Program-made: the position numbers and the translations under genes
The notes under the pieces: model-generated
Told to the model about the DNA's origin: nothing
The model's database searches: none
The model's input: the letters and a program-made list of their open reading frames with translations, nothing else
In this document: positions 8,673 through 16,433 of the stretch, in pieces
How positions within the stretch are numbered: position 1 is the stretch's first letter
Layout of the letters: every line of letters begins with the position of its first letter
Assembly: GCF_003316845.1 (NCBI RefSeq)
Contig: NZ_QMIK01000001.1
Span: 248,001-312,000, forward strand
Direction: 5' to 3'
Source: Cognataquiflexum aquatile
GTDB taxonomy: Bacteria; Bacteroidota; Bacteroidia; Cytophagales; Cyclobacteriaceae
DNA: 64,000 nt

Positions 8673-10466
8673 TTAATTGATCATTACCATGGCACCTTTT
8701 ACGATGGTCTGCCCTGAAGCTGACAATTCAGCTGAGGCATTTCCCTTAGCTTTGAATCCTACCTGAGCCTCGTGATTGATATTCATTCCTTTCGACTTAA
8801 TATCAGCTTTGGAGGAAATCCCAATCTCCCCCATTGCATCTAGGGAGATTTTCCCTTTTGCTGAGATATTTATGTCTTTGGGACTATCCAATGATATTCC
8901 ACTGTCATTCATCATCCACTTGTTCCCATTCATATCCTCTGCCTCAATCAATTTATCTTTGTCATTCATCACTAATTTGTTGCCTCCGGGTGTTTGGATA
9001 GTCAAAATTTTATCTTCATCATCAAACTTTATAGAAATTCCTGACTTGGTAACAATGGATTTAAATTGGTTTTTTTCATCAGGCTCCTCTTTTGGCTTGT
9101 TCTTTTTACTGTAAAGGCCACCCATTATAACAGGAAAACGCGGATCGTTATTGACAAAACCTACCAATACTTCATCCCCGATTTCAGGATAAAAGAAAAA
9201 TCCACATTGATTTGAAGCATAGTCAAACGTCATTCTTGCCCATACATATTCTTCAGCCTCCCCCTTAAAGGAAGGCATCGTAATTTTGACTCTATAATTA
9301 GCGTCAGGATCCCCATGAATGGCGACCACCTTACCAATAAGCAAACCTTTTGCAGCAGGTAAATTGCCTCCTGAGTCGTGTTCCTCCAGATCCGGAAGAG
9401 AGGAATGGAACCTTGAGGACATTCCTATATACAATGAAGTGATCCAATCCCCTTCTTCCATTTCTTGGATTACTTTAGAAACAAACGCATTTCCATTATA
9501 TCTCTGGTTGAATCCCTTTAATTCAACGATATCCCCTTGAGATATTTTTGATGTTCCTGAAACTTGAATTCTTCCCTTGATTTTATTCAATACGACCCGG
9601 TTTGCTGCACTCTTACCGATATTTTGCAGTTCCTCTTTGGTCAAGGAGGCAGAACTTAACCGGTTACTTGTAATTCCTGAAAGAACATCTGAAAGTTTTT
9701 GGGAAGTTATATTCCCGAGATTAAGCGAATCACTTACGTTTGAAGAGGCAGAAGTGATCTGTTGATTACTTTCATCCCATGACACAACATTGAACTCCTT
9801 CACAATATCCTCAGCATCAATATCCAGATCTGCTTCTAGCACAACCATATCGGCCTGAATGGATATCACAGGGGAAGAACTTAGGTCGATATCTTTTATT
9901 TTAAGTTGATTATTTTCGGTGATGACAATTTGGTTATTCATTTCGGACCTCATGAGGATGAAATCCCAATAGGAACAATAATGCTGTACCAATTGGCCAA
10001 ATGTCACAGTGGTACTGTCAATGTCTTTCTGCAAGCCAAACTTTGAGGCGATTTTTCCAAATGTATCGCTATCCGTTGCATCAGTATAAACATTCGTAAA
10101 CCTTCCTTTAGTTAGTTTGACCGCTTTGTCTTTACAGGTGATTTCCAGATAAGATTTGTTTTTTTTTACAACCATTCTTTGGGAAAGTATAATTCCGGCA
10201 TAGACTAGTTCCCTACTATTTCCATATCCCATCTCTATTTCGACTGCATTGCCAGGAACAAAATCAGAGCCTTCTGCATTTGAAAATGACTCGTTAGAAA
10301 CTCCAAATGCACCTCCGTCCAACACTCGAAACTTAGCAGTAGCAATCCTATTGACTTCCTTTGAAATAGTAACGGAAAGTATTTCAACAGTGTCTTTTAT
10401 TGTACTTCCATTGATCTTGATGGAAAGTGAGATAGGGTCAGAGGACTCTTTGAGGATATCAGCCAT
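8673..10466 (-). CDS. VgrG-like central spike protein (Afp8-like)
   Basis: A 597-residue spike protein. The N-terminal ~330 residues resemble the gp27-like part of VgrG/Afp8 (ISLSIKINGS at the start, VTISKEVNRIATAKFRVLDG next). Around residues 370-450 the OB-fold appears (KVVAIHGDPDANYRVKI, EIGDEVLVGFVNNDPRFPVI). The last ~120 residues are a repetitive beta-helix needle (SGISLDSPKDINISAKGKIS onward) ending in VKGAMVMIN. There is no fused effector domain. It should form the trimeric spike under the tube and hold the PAAR tip encoded next. It starts five bases after the LysM gene ends. Confidence 0.93.
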   Translation of the reverse strand: MADILKESSDPISLSIKINGSTIKDTVEILSVTISKEVNRIATAKFRVLDGGAFGVSNESFSNAEGSDFVPGNAVEIEMGYGNSRELVYAGIILSQRMVVKKNKSYLEITCKDKAVKLTKGRFTNVYTDATDSDTFGKIASKFGLQKDIDSTTVTFGQLVQHYCSYWDFILMRSEMNNQIVITENNQLKIKDIDLSSSPVISIQADMVVLEADLDIDAEDIVKEFNVVSWDESNQQITSASSNVSDSLNLGNITSQKLSDVLSGITSNRLSSASLTKEELQNIGKSAANRVVLNKIKGRIQVSGTSKISQGDIVELKGFNQRYNGNAFVSKVIQEMEEGDWITSLYIGMSSRFHSSLPDLEEHDSGGNLPAAKGLLIGKVVAIHGDPDANYRVKITMPSFKGEAEEYVWARMTFDYASNQCGFFFYPEIGDEVLVGFVNNDPRFPVIMGGLYSKKNKPKEEPDEKNQFKSIVTKSGISIKFDDEDKILTIQTPGGNKLVMNDKDKLIEAEDMNGNKWMMNDSGISLDSPKDINISAKGKISLDAMGEIGISSKADIKSKGMNINHEAQVGFKAKGNASAELSASGQTIVKGAMVMIN

Positions 10467-10470
10467 TGGA

Positions 10471-11133
10471 TTAGATTACTGGTTTAAAAACAATTTGGTC
10501 TCCGGGTTTGATATCCCTAAAATCTTTCAGTTTGTTATCTTTTGCGACTTTAATATAAAAACTACTGTCCCCATATATTCTGTAGCACATCAATGGAAGA
10601 TTGTCTCCTGCAAGCACTGTTCTGATGTGGGTAAGATCCGAAGAATTTTTACCCTCTTCCAAAGCCTTCTTTTCAGGAGAAATCGAATAAATAAAAACAG
10701 CTTTGATCTCTGTTCTAAGCGGAGTGCCGTCTGTATCCATCATCGTATTGACCTGCTCAAAAGAATACAAGCGACCTTGAAATTCTAATTGTGTGCCCCA
10801 AAAAATCTTAATATAATTGGGTTCATGAATATCCCCATTATAGGTGTACATCAGATTTTTGAGTTCATCAACTTGGTCATCCACTTTCTTTGTTGAAATA
10901 ATCCCAGTACTGTCAAAAAAGAAGTTGAATTCATATTTTTCTGATCTTCCCCCTTTGAACTTGACGGTGTCAGCGCTGCTACCTATTGGAGAAGTATTTG
11001 TAGAATAATTCAATTGCCCTTTTTTGGTGGTTTTATCAGGATTTATCAATACTTCATAATCTCCTAATTTATCTTTGAAATCAGGGTCTTTGTAAGCAAT
11101 CACTTTAACTTTATTAATTTTTCCTTCTGACAT
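10471..11133 (-). CDS. LysM-containing eCIS baseplate protein (Afp7-like)
   Basis: A 220-residue protein matching the Afp7/Pvc7 class, which clamps the spike hub to the tube initiator. The N-terminal ~150 residues are a tube-like fold (EKYEFNFFFDSTGI, KIFWGTQLEFQGRLYSFE). The C-terminal ~50 residues form a LysM-like module beginning RTVLAGDNLPLMCYRIYGD and ending IKPGDQIVFKP. LysM in this family is structural rather than a peptidoglycan anchor. It lies between DUF5908 and the spike gene with gaps of three to five bases, as in other Bacteroidota eCIS operons. Confidence 0.9.
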   Translation of the reverse strand: MSEGKINKVKVIAYKDPDFKDKLGDYEVLINPDKTTKKGQLNYSTNTSPIGSSADTVKFKGGRSEKYEFNFFFDSTGIISTKKVDDQVDELKNLMYTYNGDIHEPNYIKIFWGTQLEFQGRLYSFEQVNTMMDTDGTPLRTEIKAVFIYSISPEKKALEEGKNSSDLTHIRTVLAGDNLPLMCYRIYGDSSFYIKVAKDNKLKDFRDIKPGDQIVFKPVI

Positions 11134-11136
11134 AAA

Positions 11137-11319
11137 TTACCTATGGGTTTGATTTTGTAATTTATCCAAAAGTTTCTCAAAGCAATCTTGCTCAATTTCT
11201 CTTTTCATTTGATTCAAATATTCCTTCATAACCTCCTCTTCTAGCCTCCTTTCCTCAAAAGGAGACCTATCATCGATTACCTCTCCTCTAATAATTAGTT
11301 CTTTGATGATCAATGTCAT
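11137..11319 (-). CDS. DUF5908 small eCIS protein
   Basis: A 60-residue protein starting MTLIIKELIIRGEV, followed by a charged helix (EERRLEEEVMKEYLNQMKRE). This matches the small DUF5908 family that regularly sits between tube and LysM genes in Bacteroidota eCIS clusters. Its function is not known; a chaperone or adaptor role in baseplate assembly is conceivable only from position. Gaps to both neighbours are three bases, so it is clearly part of the operon. Confidence 0.8.
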   Translation of the reverse strand: MTLIIKELIIRGEVIDDRSPFEERRLEEEVMKEYLNQMKREIEQDCFEKLLDKLQNQTHR

Positions 11320-11322
11320 ATA

Positions 11323-11814
11323 CTACAAGGTTTTAGTAAACTTCTTATACTTGAAAGTCAAGGTTTCAATTGCAAGTTCATTCTTCGTGCTCCCTAAACT
11401 TCCTAACTCCCAGGATATGGGATAGGCTTGCTCGATAGACCAAACTGCCAAAGGAGTAACTGTTACTGTCGTTCCTATTTTAACAGCTTTGGCTGAAAGC
11501 AACCGTAAACTGATATTCAAAGGTTTAAACTTAAAATTCTCAATAGCATCTTTACACCATTTTTCAAGTTCTGAACCTTTCATAAGGCACCTTTTGAGAA
11601 CTAGATTATCATATTTGATGGATTTGGGAAGGTGGTGGACAAAAACATTGTCCCCACCTTCTTTCTTTTCCATCGTTTCAATTGTCACTTTCAATCCGGA
11701 TACTTCCTGAAAACTGCTGTCCATCTTGGAGTTTCCGTTTCCTATAAAAACTACTTCAAAATAGAAAGCAGTAGGTGGAACATACCCTTGCGTAAAGAAA
11801 CTTGAGGTATCCAT
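11323..11814 (-). CDS. eCIS tube protein 2, probable tube initiator (Afp5-like)
   Basis: A 163-residue phage-tail tube (gp19-like) protein. The family pattern is clear: YFEVVFIGNGNSKMDSSFQE, then VSGLKVTIETMEKKEGGDN and a C-terminal segment NELAIETLTFKYKKF. It follows the other tube gene by five bases. In Afp/PVC the second, divergent tube paralogue (Afp5) joins the tube to the baseplate hub, and the position next to the LysM gene supports that role here. Which of the two tube genes is the main tube is inferred from order and length. Confidence 0.88.
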   Translation of the reverse strand: MDTSSFFTQGYVPPTAFYFEVVFIGNGNSKMDSSFQEVSGLKVTIETMEKKEGGDNVFVHHLPKSIKYDNLVLKRCLMKGSELEKWCKDAIENFKFKPLNISLRLLSAKAVKIGTTVTVTPLAVWSIEQAYPISWELGSLGSTKNELAIETLTFKYKKFTKTL

Positions 11815-11819
11815 TCTGA

Positions 11820-12272
11820 TTAACCGTTAGCAATAGTAAGGCCCTCGTGTGAAATCTCGATGGTCTCCACGGCTACCTCATTGGCATCAGACTTCATATC
11901 TGTAGAACTGATTTTTGTTGGCCATGCATTGGCTAATGTCCAGGTCATGGTTGGGTTGCCCCCTTCGTCACATAATTTGATGACGATATTTTGACGTTCG
12001 ACCGTGTTCATTTTGATCTTGGTGTACCAATCAAAGAACTTATTGTCCTTCACAAATACACCTTTTTTCATTGTCACATTGTTGTTTTTGACGATGCCGG
12101 GCATATTTATTGTAGAGAATACGGGGCTATTTCCATGCCTGTATTCTATGGGCTGTGCAGTAACTTCCAGGCCACTTACTTCTTGAAAAGGAACGTCTGT
12201 GGTGCTTCCCAAATCTACTTTGAAGTAAAACTTGGGTAAGGGCCAGTTGCTGTCTTGTTTATCTCCTGCCAT
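11820..12272 (-). CDS. eCIS main inner tube protein (Afp1-like)
   Basis: A 150-residue gp19-like tube protein: PKFYFKVDLGSTTDVPFQEV, VSGLEVTAQPIEYRHGNSP, a central KKGVFVKDNKFFDWYTKI helix and a final NEVAVETIEISHEGL strand. Stacked hexamers of this family form the inner tube that carries cargo. It is the first tube gene after the sheath, with a 79-base gap that could hold a processing or translation control site. The paralogue at 11323-11814 shares the same fold but diverges strongly. Confidence 0.92.
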   Translation of the reverse strand: MAGDKQDSNWPLPKFYFKVDLGSTTDVPFQEVSGLEVTAQPIEYRHGNSPVFSTINMPGIVKNNNVTMKKGVFVKDNKFFDWYTKIKMNTVERQNIVIKLCDEGGNPTMTWTLANAWPTKISSTDMKSDANEVAVETIEISHEGLTIANG

Positions 12273-12351
12273 GATATTAGTATTTTAAGGTTTTGGTTAA
12301 ATTTTTAATTACGTTTTGAATAAAAATTGAAGTCTGTCAACTTTCCAAAAA

Positions 12352-14331
12352 TTAAGATTTTTGCATTTGTTGTTGGAAAGTGACCACAATAAATTCTGCC
12401 GGTCTAACGATGGCCAATTTGACTGAAACCAGCATTTTTCCTTGCAAAATGTCCAACCCTGTCATAGTAGCACCCAAGCCGATCTGTACATCAAAAGCAT
12501 CTTCAGGAGATGAACCTGCCAATGCACCCTGCTTCCATTTTTCTGTCAAAAAGTTTACTATCATACTTTTTACAGTGATCCAGGTATTGGCATCATTGGG
12601 TTCAAAGACATAAGACCGAAGTGCCAGCTTGATCGATTGCTCCAGCATGATGATAGTTCTCCTGACATTGATATATTGCCAATCGAGACTGTTGCCATTA
12701 AGGGTTCTTCCACCCCAAACCAAAGTACCAACACCGGGGAATGTGCGTATGGCATTTATAGATTTACCTGATACAGCATCTACATTGAGATTTTCCTGAT
12801 TATCATGGGTAATGTTTACCATGGGCTTGACAACCGAATTGAGGGAAACATTTGCAGGAGCCTTCCAAACGCCACGGCTATTATCCACTGCAGTGTATTT
12901 TCCAGCCATGGCAGGTGCAGCCGGCATTTTGTTCATCATGTACCTGATTTCATCCAATAAGGCTGAATAGGTAGGGCTAGTAGCAATCAGGCCCAAATGA
13001 TAATTGTCTTCTAAATTTTTCTTCTTAGAAGGATCGTTTTCCGCTGAAGATTTTTCTTTATTTTCCTTTACAAAGGTCTTGGCAATTGGTTCAGGCAAAA
13101 TTTCCGAAAGATCGACTAAATCATCTAGGTTTTTGAAAGTGACTTCATCCTTTTGGATTACATTCGTATCTAGCCAAGGATAATAAACTGCACCATAGCT
13201 CAGGTTATCAGAACCAATACCCTCCCTAAATCTACTTACATTACTATTTTGGGTTTCATCATTCTCTATGTCACCATCATGTAGATCGAAAATTGCAAAC
13301 CTATTTTGCATTTTTCCACAATGCATCAAGACTTGCTTGTAGACTTCGTAGCAATTTGCACCTAATAAAACAGCTTCAGGAATGACCACTAAGGTAGGTT
13401 CTTGTTCTTTTAATAATTTTTTCAATCCTCCTTCGACTACTTTGTTATTTTCTTCTTTTTCCCCAAGAAGTGCTTTTTGATCTATAGTTATACCACTCAA
13501 ACCTTCATAGGTACCTACAGATACAATATAACAAGTACCTCCTCCATTGGAGAAGAATAATTTGATGCTTTTGAAGAATAATAGTGTTTGATCCTCTTCA
13601 ATTAAAATTTTATAATTATCAGCCCCAATCTTAAAAGTACTTCCTGCATCTGAACTTGCTGATGAACTAGAGGCAGTTGAACTTCCTCCTCCATTAATAA
13701 TTTTAATTATAGCATTTTTAATGGCTACATCTTGTGCATTTTCATCAGAATCTTCCTTCAAATCCTTTACTACAAGTTCCAAGATATTATTAAAGACTGC
13801 AAGGGAAATATCGAAGTTCTTATCTGGATCGGCTTTATCCTGAATAACCTTTTCAGGAAAAATAGAAACAATTCTAACTTTAATTATAGCCTCAAGTTTA
13901 TCCTTCAATTTAATCCCACCAATTTTTCTTTGACCGAGGATTTCTGAACGTTTCAATTCCTTAGCAAATTCTTCTAATTTCTTTTTTTCATCATCAGAAA
14001 TGTTCTCACTTAAATCTGAGATTGCATCTGTCCCTGCTTGATTTATTTCACTCAGATCTTTTACTGAAAACAAAGAATTGTCTTTGGGCTTATCTGTTGC
14101 ATCTAATTTATTTACATTAAATTTTGGGGAAAATCCCTTACCAAACAGTTCTACATATTCCGCAAAGGAGGTAATCCTTGTGGGGATATTTAAAAGCGAT
14201 TTACCGTTGCGTGAAGCCTTTTCGGTATACCCGATAAATGCGGGTATGGCCGTAGCAACTTCTACAACAGAACCGGGGAAGGCGTTTTTCTCTTCGATGT
14301 AGACGCCGGGAGTCATTAGTGGTTGTGCCAT
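12352..14331 (-). CDS. Contractile sheath protein (Afp2-4-like), with a large insertion
   Basis: A 659-residue sheath protein. The N-terminus MAQPLMTPGVYIEEKNAFPG and VVEVATAIPAFIGYTEKA is diagnostic for phage-tail-like sheaths. The core returns at LFFKSIKLFFSNGGGTCYIV, and the C-terminus (ALRSYVFEPNDANTWITVKS, then KLAIVRPAEFIVVTFQQQM) is the conserved contractile part. Between about residues 72 and 240 lies a charged, helical, Lys/Asp/Glu-rich insertion ending in a Ser/Gly-rich linker. Only one sheath gene is present, whereas Afp and PVC have several. The 29-base gap to the cap-adaptor gene keeps it in the operon. Confidence 0.95.
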   Translation of the reverse strand: MAQPLMTPGVYIEEKNAFPGSVVEVATAIPAFIGYTEKASRNGKSLLNIPTRITSFAEYVELFGKGFSPKFNVNKLDATDKPKDNSLFSVKDLSEINQAGTDAISDLSENISDDEKKKLEEFAKELKRSEILGQRKIGGIKLKDKLEAIIKVRIVSIFPEKVIQDKADPDKNFDISLAVFNNILELVVKDLKEDSDENAQDVAIKNAIIKIINGGGSSTASSSSASSDAGSTFKIGADNYKILIEEDQTLLFFKSIKLFFSNGGGTCYIVSVGTYEGLSGITIDQKALLGEKEENNKVVEGGLKKLLKEQEPTLVVIPEAVLLGANCYEVYKQVLMHCGKMQNRFAIFDLHDGDIENDETQNSNVSRFREGIGSDNLSYGAVYYPWLDTNVIQKDEVTFKNLDDLVDLSEILPEPIAKTFVKENKEKSSAENDPSKKKNLEDNYHLGLIATSPTYSALLDEIRYMMNKMPAAPAMAGKYTAVDNSRGVWKAPANVSLNSVVKPMVNITHDNQENLNVDAVSGKSINAIRTFPGVGTLVWGGRTLNGNSLDWQYINVRRTIIMLEQSIKLALRSYVFEPNDANTWITVKSMIVNFLTEKWKQGALAGSSPEDAFDVQIGLGATMTGLDILQGKMLVSVKLAIVRPAEFIVVTFQQQMQKS

Positions 14332-14360
14332 TGTTTTTTTGGTTTTGGTGAAATTATTGG

Positions 14361-15353
14361 TTAGATAAAAATATGTGAATAGATGTCCTTGGAGGATGAA
14401 TCCTCATGATAAATCAAATCAGGAGATGCACTTGGCAAAGTCTTGAGGATTATGTTTCTTTTTTTTGGTTCTGAATCAGGATTCTCAATAAGTTGGAAAT
14501 CTCCTGAATACGAGTCTTTCAGCTTGATACTTTCTTTGGATTCAAAGAGCCTGACCGTTCCTAAACCGTTCAGCAATAGGTCTTTTTCAATAAATGGGTA
14601 AGAATCCTTTTTGATATCTTTTATTCCAAGACTTGCAAATTTCTTGAATGAGGGGTCGGTAAAGATATAGCGCCATTTTGTGGACAAACTCTTGAATTTT
14701 ACTTGATATAATACCGGTTTATTTGATTGATAATGCTCAAAGAGTTTATCAGGGTATAGGGAAAAAACGAGGTTAGGTAATTTGAAAAAAGCTTTGGGAA
14801 ATAAATACCGGTTATTGTTATTACTATTTAGGGAAATTGAATAATTACCTTCATTAAGGATGTTATTCTGATTGTCGATCTGGGTAACTGTTATGGAATT
14901 GCCAGCCTCATCGGCTATTTTGGGATCTTGATCCCTTATTTCATCTTCAGTTAATAGTTTGCCAGAATGGATAATTGAAATGTTACTCTTTCCTACAAAA
15001 TCCTCCTCATGAGTTTTTAAAACATTACCATTTATAGATGAAAAATCAAGCCTATTACTTAAAAAAATCAGGTTTTTTTGTGGAGAAAAATCTCCCAATT
15101 CTGTATAACTCAGAAATAGTGGATCACGGATAAAAAAATGAAACTTTAAAGGTTTCCATTCATTTTCTAACAAATCAATATCCCCAGCTAAAATATGAAA
15201 CCCTGAATCAAATGGCTTAAGGATAATATTTAGGTTAAGTAAGTCTTTGTTTGTTTCGTTTTGCACCCTCATATCAAATAGATATGGTTCATTTTTCACG
15301 AAGTATTCATGATAAAACTGAATGGTGCCAATATGTAAAAAATTATCCTGCAT
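14361..15353 (-). CDS. Probable eCIS cap adaptor protein (Alg16B-like)
   Basis: A 330-residue protein from the ATG at 15353, starting MQDNFLHIGTIQFYHEYF. A longer open frame upstream (to 15482) overlaps the DUF4255 gene and is rejected because the 15353 ATG overlaps that gene's stop as TGATG. The product is beta-rich with many aromatic residues and no signal peptide or membrane segment. I recognise no domain by sequence. Its place directly after the DUF4255 cap gene and before the sheath suggests the cap adaptor described for AlgoCIS, a protein between cap and sheath end. That assignment is from gene order only. Confidence 0.5.
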   Translation of the reverse strand: MQDNFLHIGTIQFYHEYFVKNEPYLFDMRVQNETNKDLLNLNIILKPFDSGFHILAGDIDLLENEWKPLKFHFFIRDPLFLSYTELGDFSPQKNLIFLSNRLDFSSINGNVLKTHEEDFVGKSNISIIHSGKLLTEDEIRDQDPKIADEAGNSITVTQIDNQNNILNEGNYSISLNSNNNNRYLFPKAFFKLPNLVFSLYPDKLFEHYQSNKPVLYQVKFKSLSTKWRYIFTDPSFKKFASLGIKDIKKDSYPFIEKDLLLNGLGTVRLFESKESIKLKDSYSGDFQLIENPDSEPKKRNIILKTLPSASPDLIYHEDSSSKDIYSHIFI

Positions 15354-15919
15354 CAATGGGTTTCGTTTGATTGGGGATTGATAACTGAAGGAATAACCCC
15401 AATTATATTTGTATCTTGGATATCCACCAGTCTTATTTTGTAGAGGGCGGAGGGCAATAATTTTGCCCCAACTGCAGACCAAATATTACTCATCTGGTCA
15501 TAGGTCGTTTTACATAGTTCAATGCTGATTTTATCAAACCTGTTAGAAAAATCAGGATATCCAACAGGCTTTATGATTTTATTTGTTTGAAAAAAACTTA
15601 TAATCGCTGAGAGGTAAGTAAGACCTTCAAAATATTTCTGGTTTTTAAAATTCATGCAAAAAAATACATGAAGATTAAGGAAAATAGGTGGATTGGATTT
15701 TGAAAAAGTGGAAGAATTCATGTTTCTATTAGCTCCCATATTTTTCAAAGAAGATTCTTCATCAATCTGCAATAGAAATATTATCACTTTATCTTCTCCA
15801 ATTGAACCATCATTTTCTACCAGGTTAGAAAGTACCACCTTGTTATCCGGCAATGAAAATTTAACTTTCAGATGTTGGTTGAGTAAGTCTCGCAAATAAC
15901 CTAATGTAAAATCTATCAT
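15353..15919 (-). CDS. DUF4255 (Pvc16-type) tube-cap/terminator protein
   Basis: A 188-residue protein with the Pvc16 N-terminal (DUF4255) pattern: MIDFTLGYLRDLLNQHLK, then KVVLSNLVENDGSIGEDKVI and IFLLQIDEESSLKNMG, followed by PIFLNLHVFFCMNF and YLSAIISFFQTN. This family forms the cap that ends tube and sheath growth (Afp16/Pvc16/Alg16A). The gene is the first minus-strand member of the structural operon and is preceded by 163 AT-rich bases shared with the divergent small gene at 16083. It is translationally coupled to the next gene (TGATG). Confidence 0.88.
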   Translation of the reverse strand: MIDFTLGYLRDLLNQHLKVKFSLPDNKVVLSNLVENDGSIGEDKVIIFLLQIDEESSLKNMGANRNMNSSTFSKSNPPIFLNLHVFFCMNFKNQKYFEGLTYLSAIISFFQTNKIIKPVGYPDFSNRFDKISIELCKTTYDQMSNIWSAVGAKLLPSALYKIRLVDIQDTNIIGVIPSVINPQSNETH

Positions 15920-16082
15920 TATTAAAATAAAATTTGGCTATTATCTGGAACAAATAGATAAAAAATTACAATTACTTAAATTTAAAATATTTCTATCTTT
16001 ATTCCTAACAAAAAAATAAGTACGTAATAGATAATACTGTATGTGTACTTTGTTTTTTTATTCTTCTCACAGCTAAAAAAAG

Positions 16083-16433
16083 ATGTTTATGGTTTTAATT
16101 TTTCTTGTGCTATTTGGTATTACAGGTTTTGCTTTTGGTACTATGTACTTATTTTCATTAAAAAAAAAGAATAAGAAACTAGAAGATTGGATGGAATATT
16201 ATGAAAACAAATTTGAATTACTGAAATTAAATTTCAGCGAAAAATGTAAAGAAGTTAAGGAATTAGAAAAAATAAACTATGAACTTATAAAAGAATCAAA
16301 TTCCTTCAAAATGAAATATGAAGGAGTTATGGCACGGAATAAGAGAATATTAAAAATTAAAAAATTAGAATTTAGAAAAAAAGAAAAAGACATCATTATT
16401 GAATACTTTGTTAAAACGAAAAATAATCAATAG
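16083..16433 (+). CDS. Small membrane-anchored coiled-coil protein, unknown function
   Basis: A 116-residue protein on the strand opposite to the eCIS operon. Residues 1-25 form one hydrophobic membrane helix (MFMVLIFLVLFGITGFAFG), followed by a basic stop-transfer run of lysines and about 85 residues of Lys/Glu-rich helix that should be a coiled coil facing the cytoplasm. Its 3' end overlaps the 3' end of the ATPase gene by seven bases, and its 5' end faces the cap gene, so the two may share a divergent promoter region. I recognise no family. The length, good start context after an AT-rich leader and protein-like composition make it a plausible gene, but coding potential is not proven. Confidence 0.6.
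   Translation: MFMVLIFLVLFGITGFAFGTMYLFSLKKKNKKLEDWMEYYENKFELLKLNFSEKCKEVKELEKINYELIKESNSFKMKYEGVMARNKRILKIKKLEFRKKEKDIIIEYFVKTKNNQ

Noticed and set aside
15354..15482. Longer N-terminus for the cap-adaptor gene
   Set aside because: It would overlap the DUF4255 coding sequence by 130 bases; the ATG at 15353 gives a one-base coupling overlap instead.
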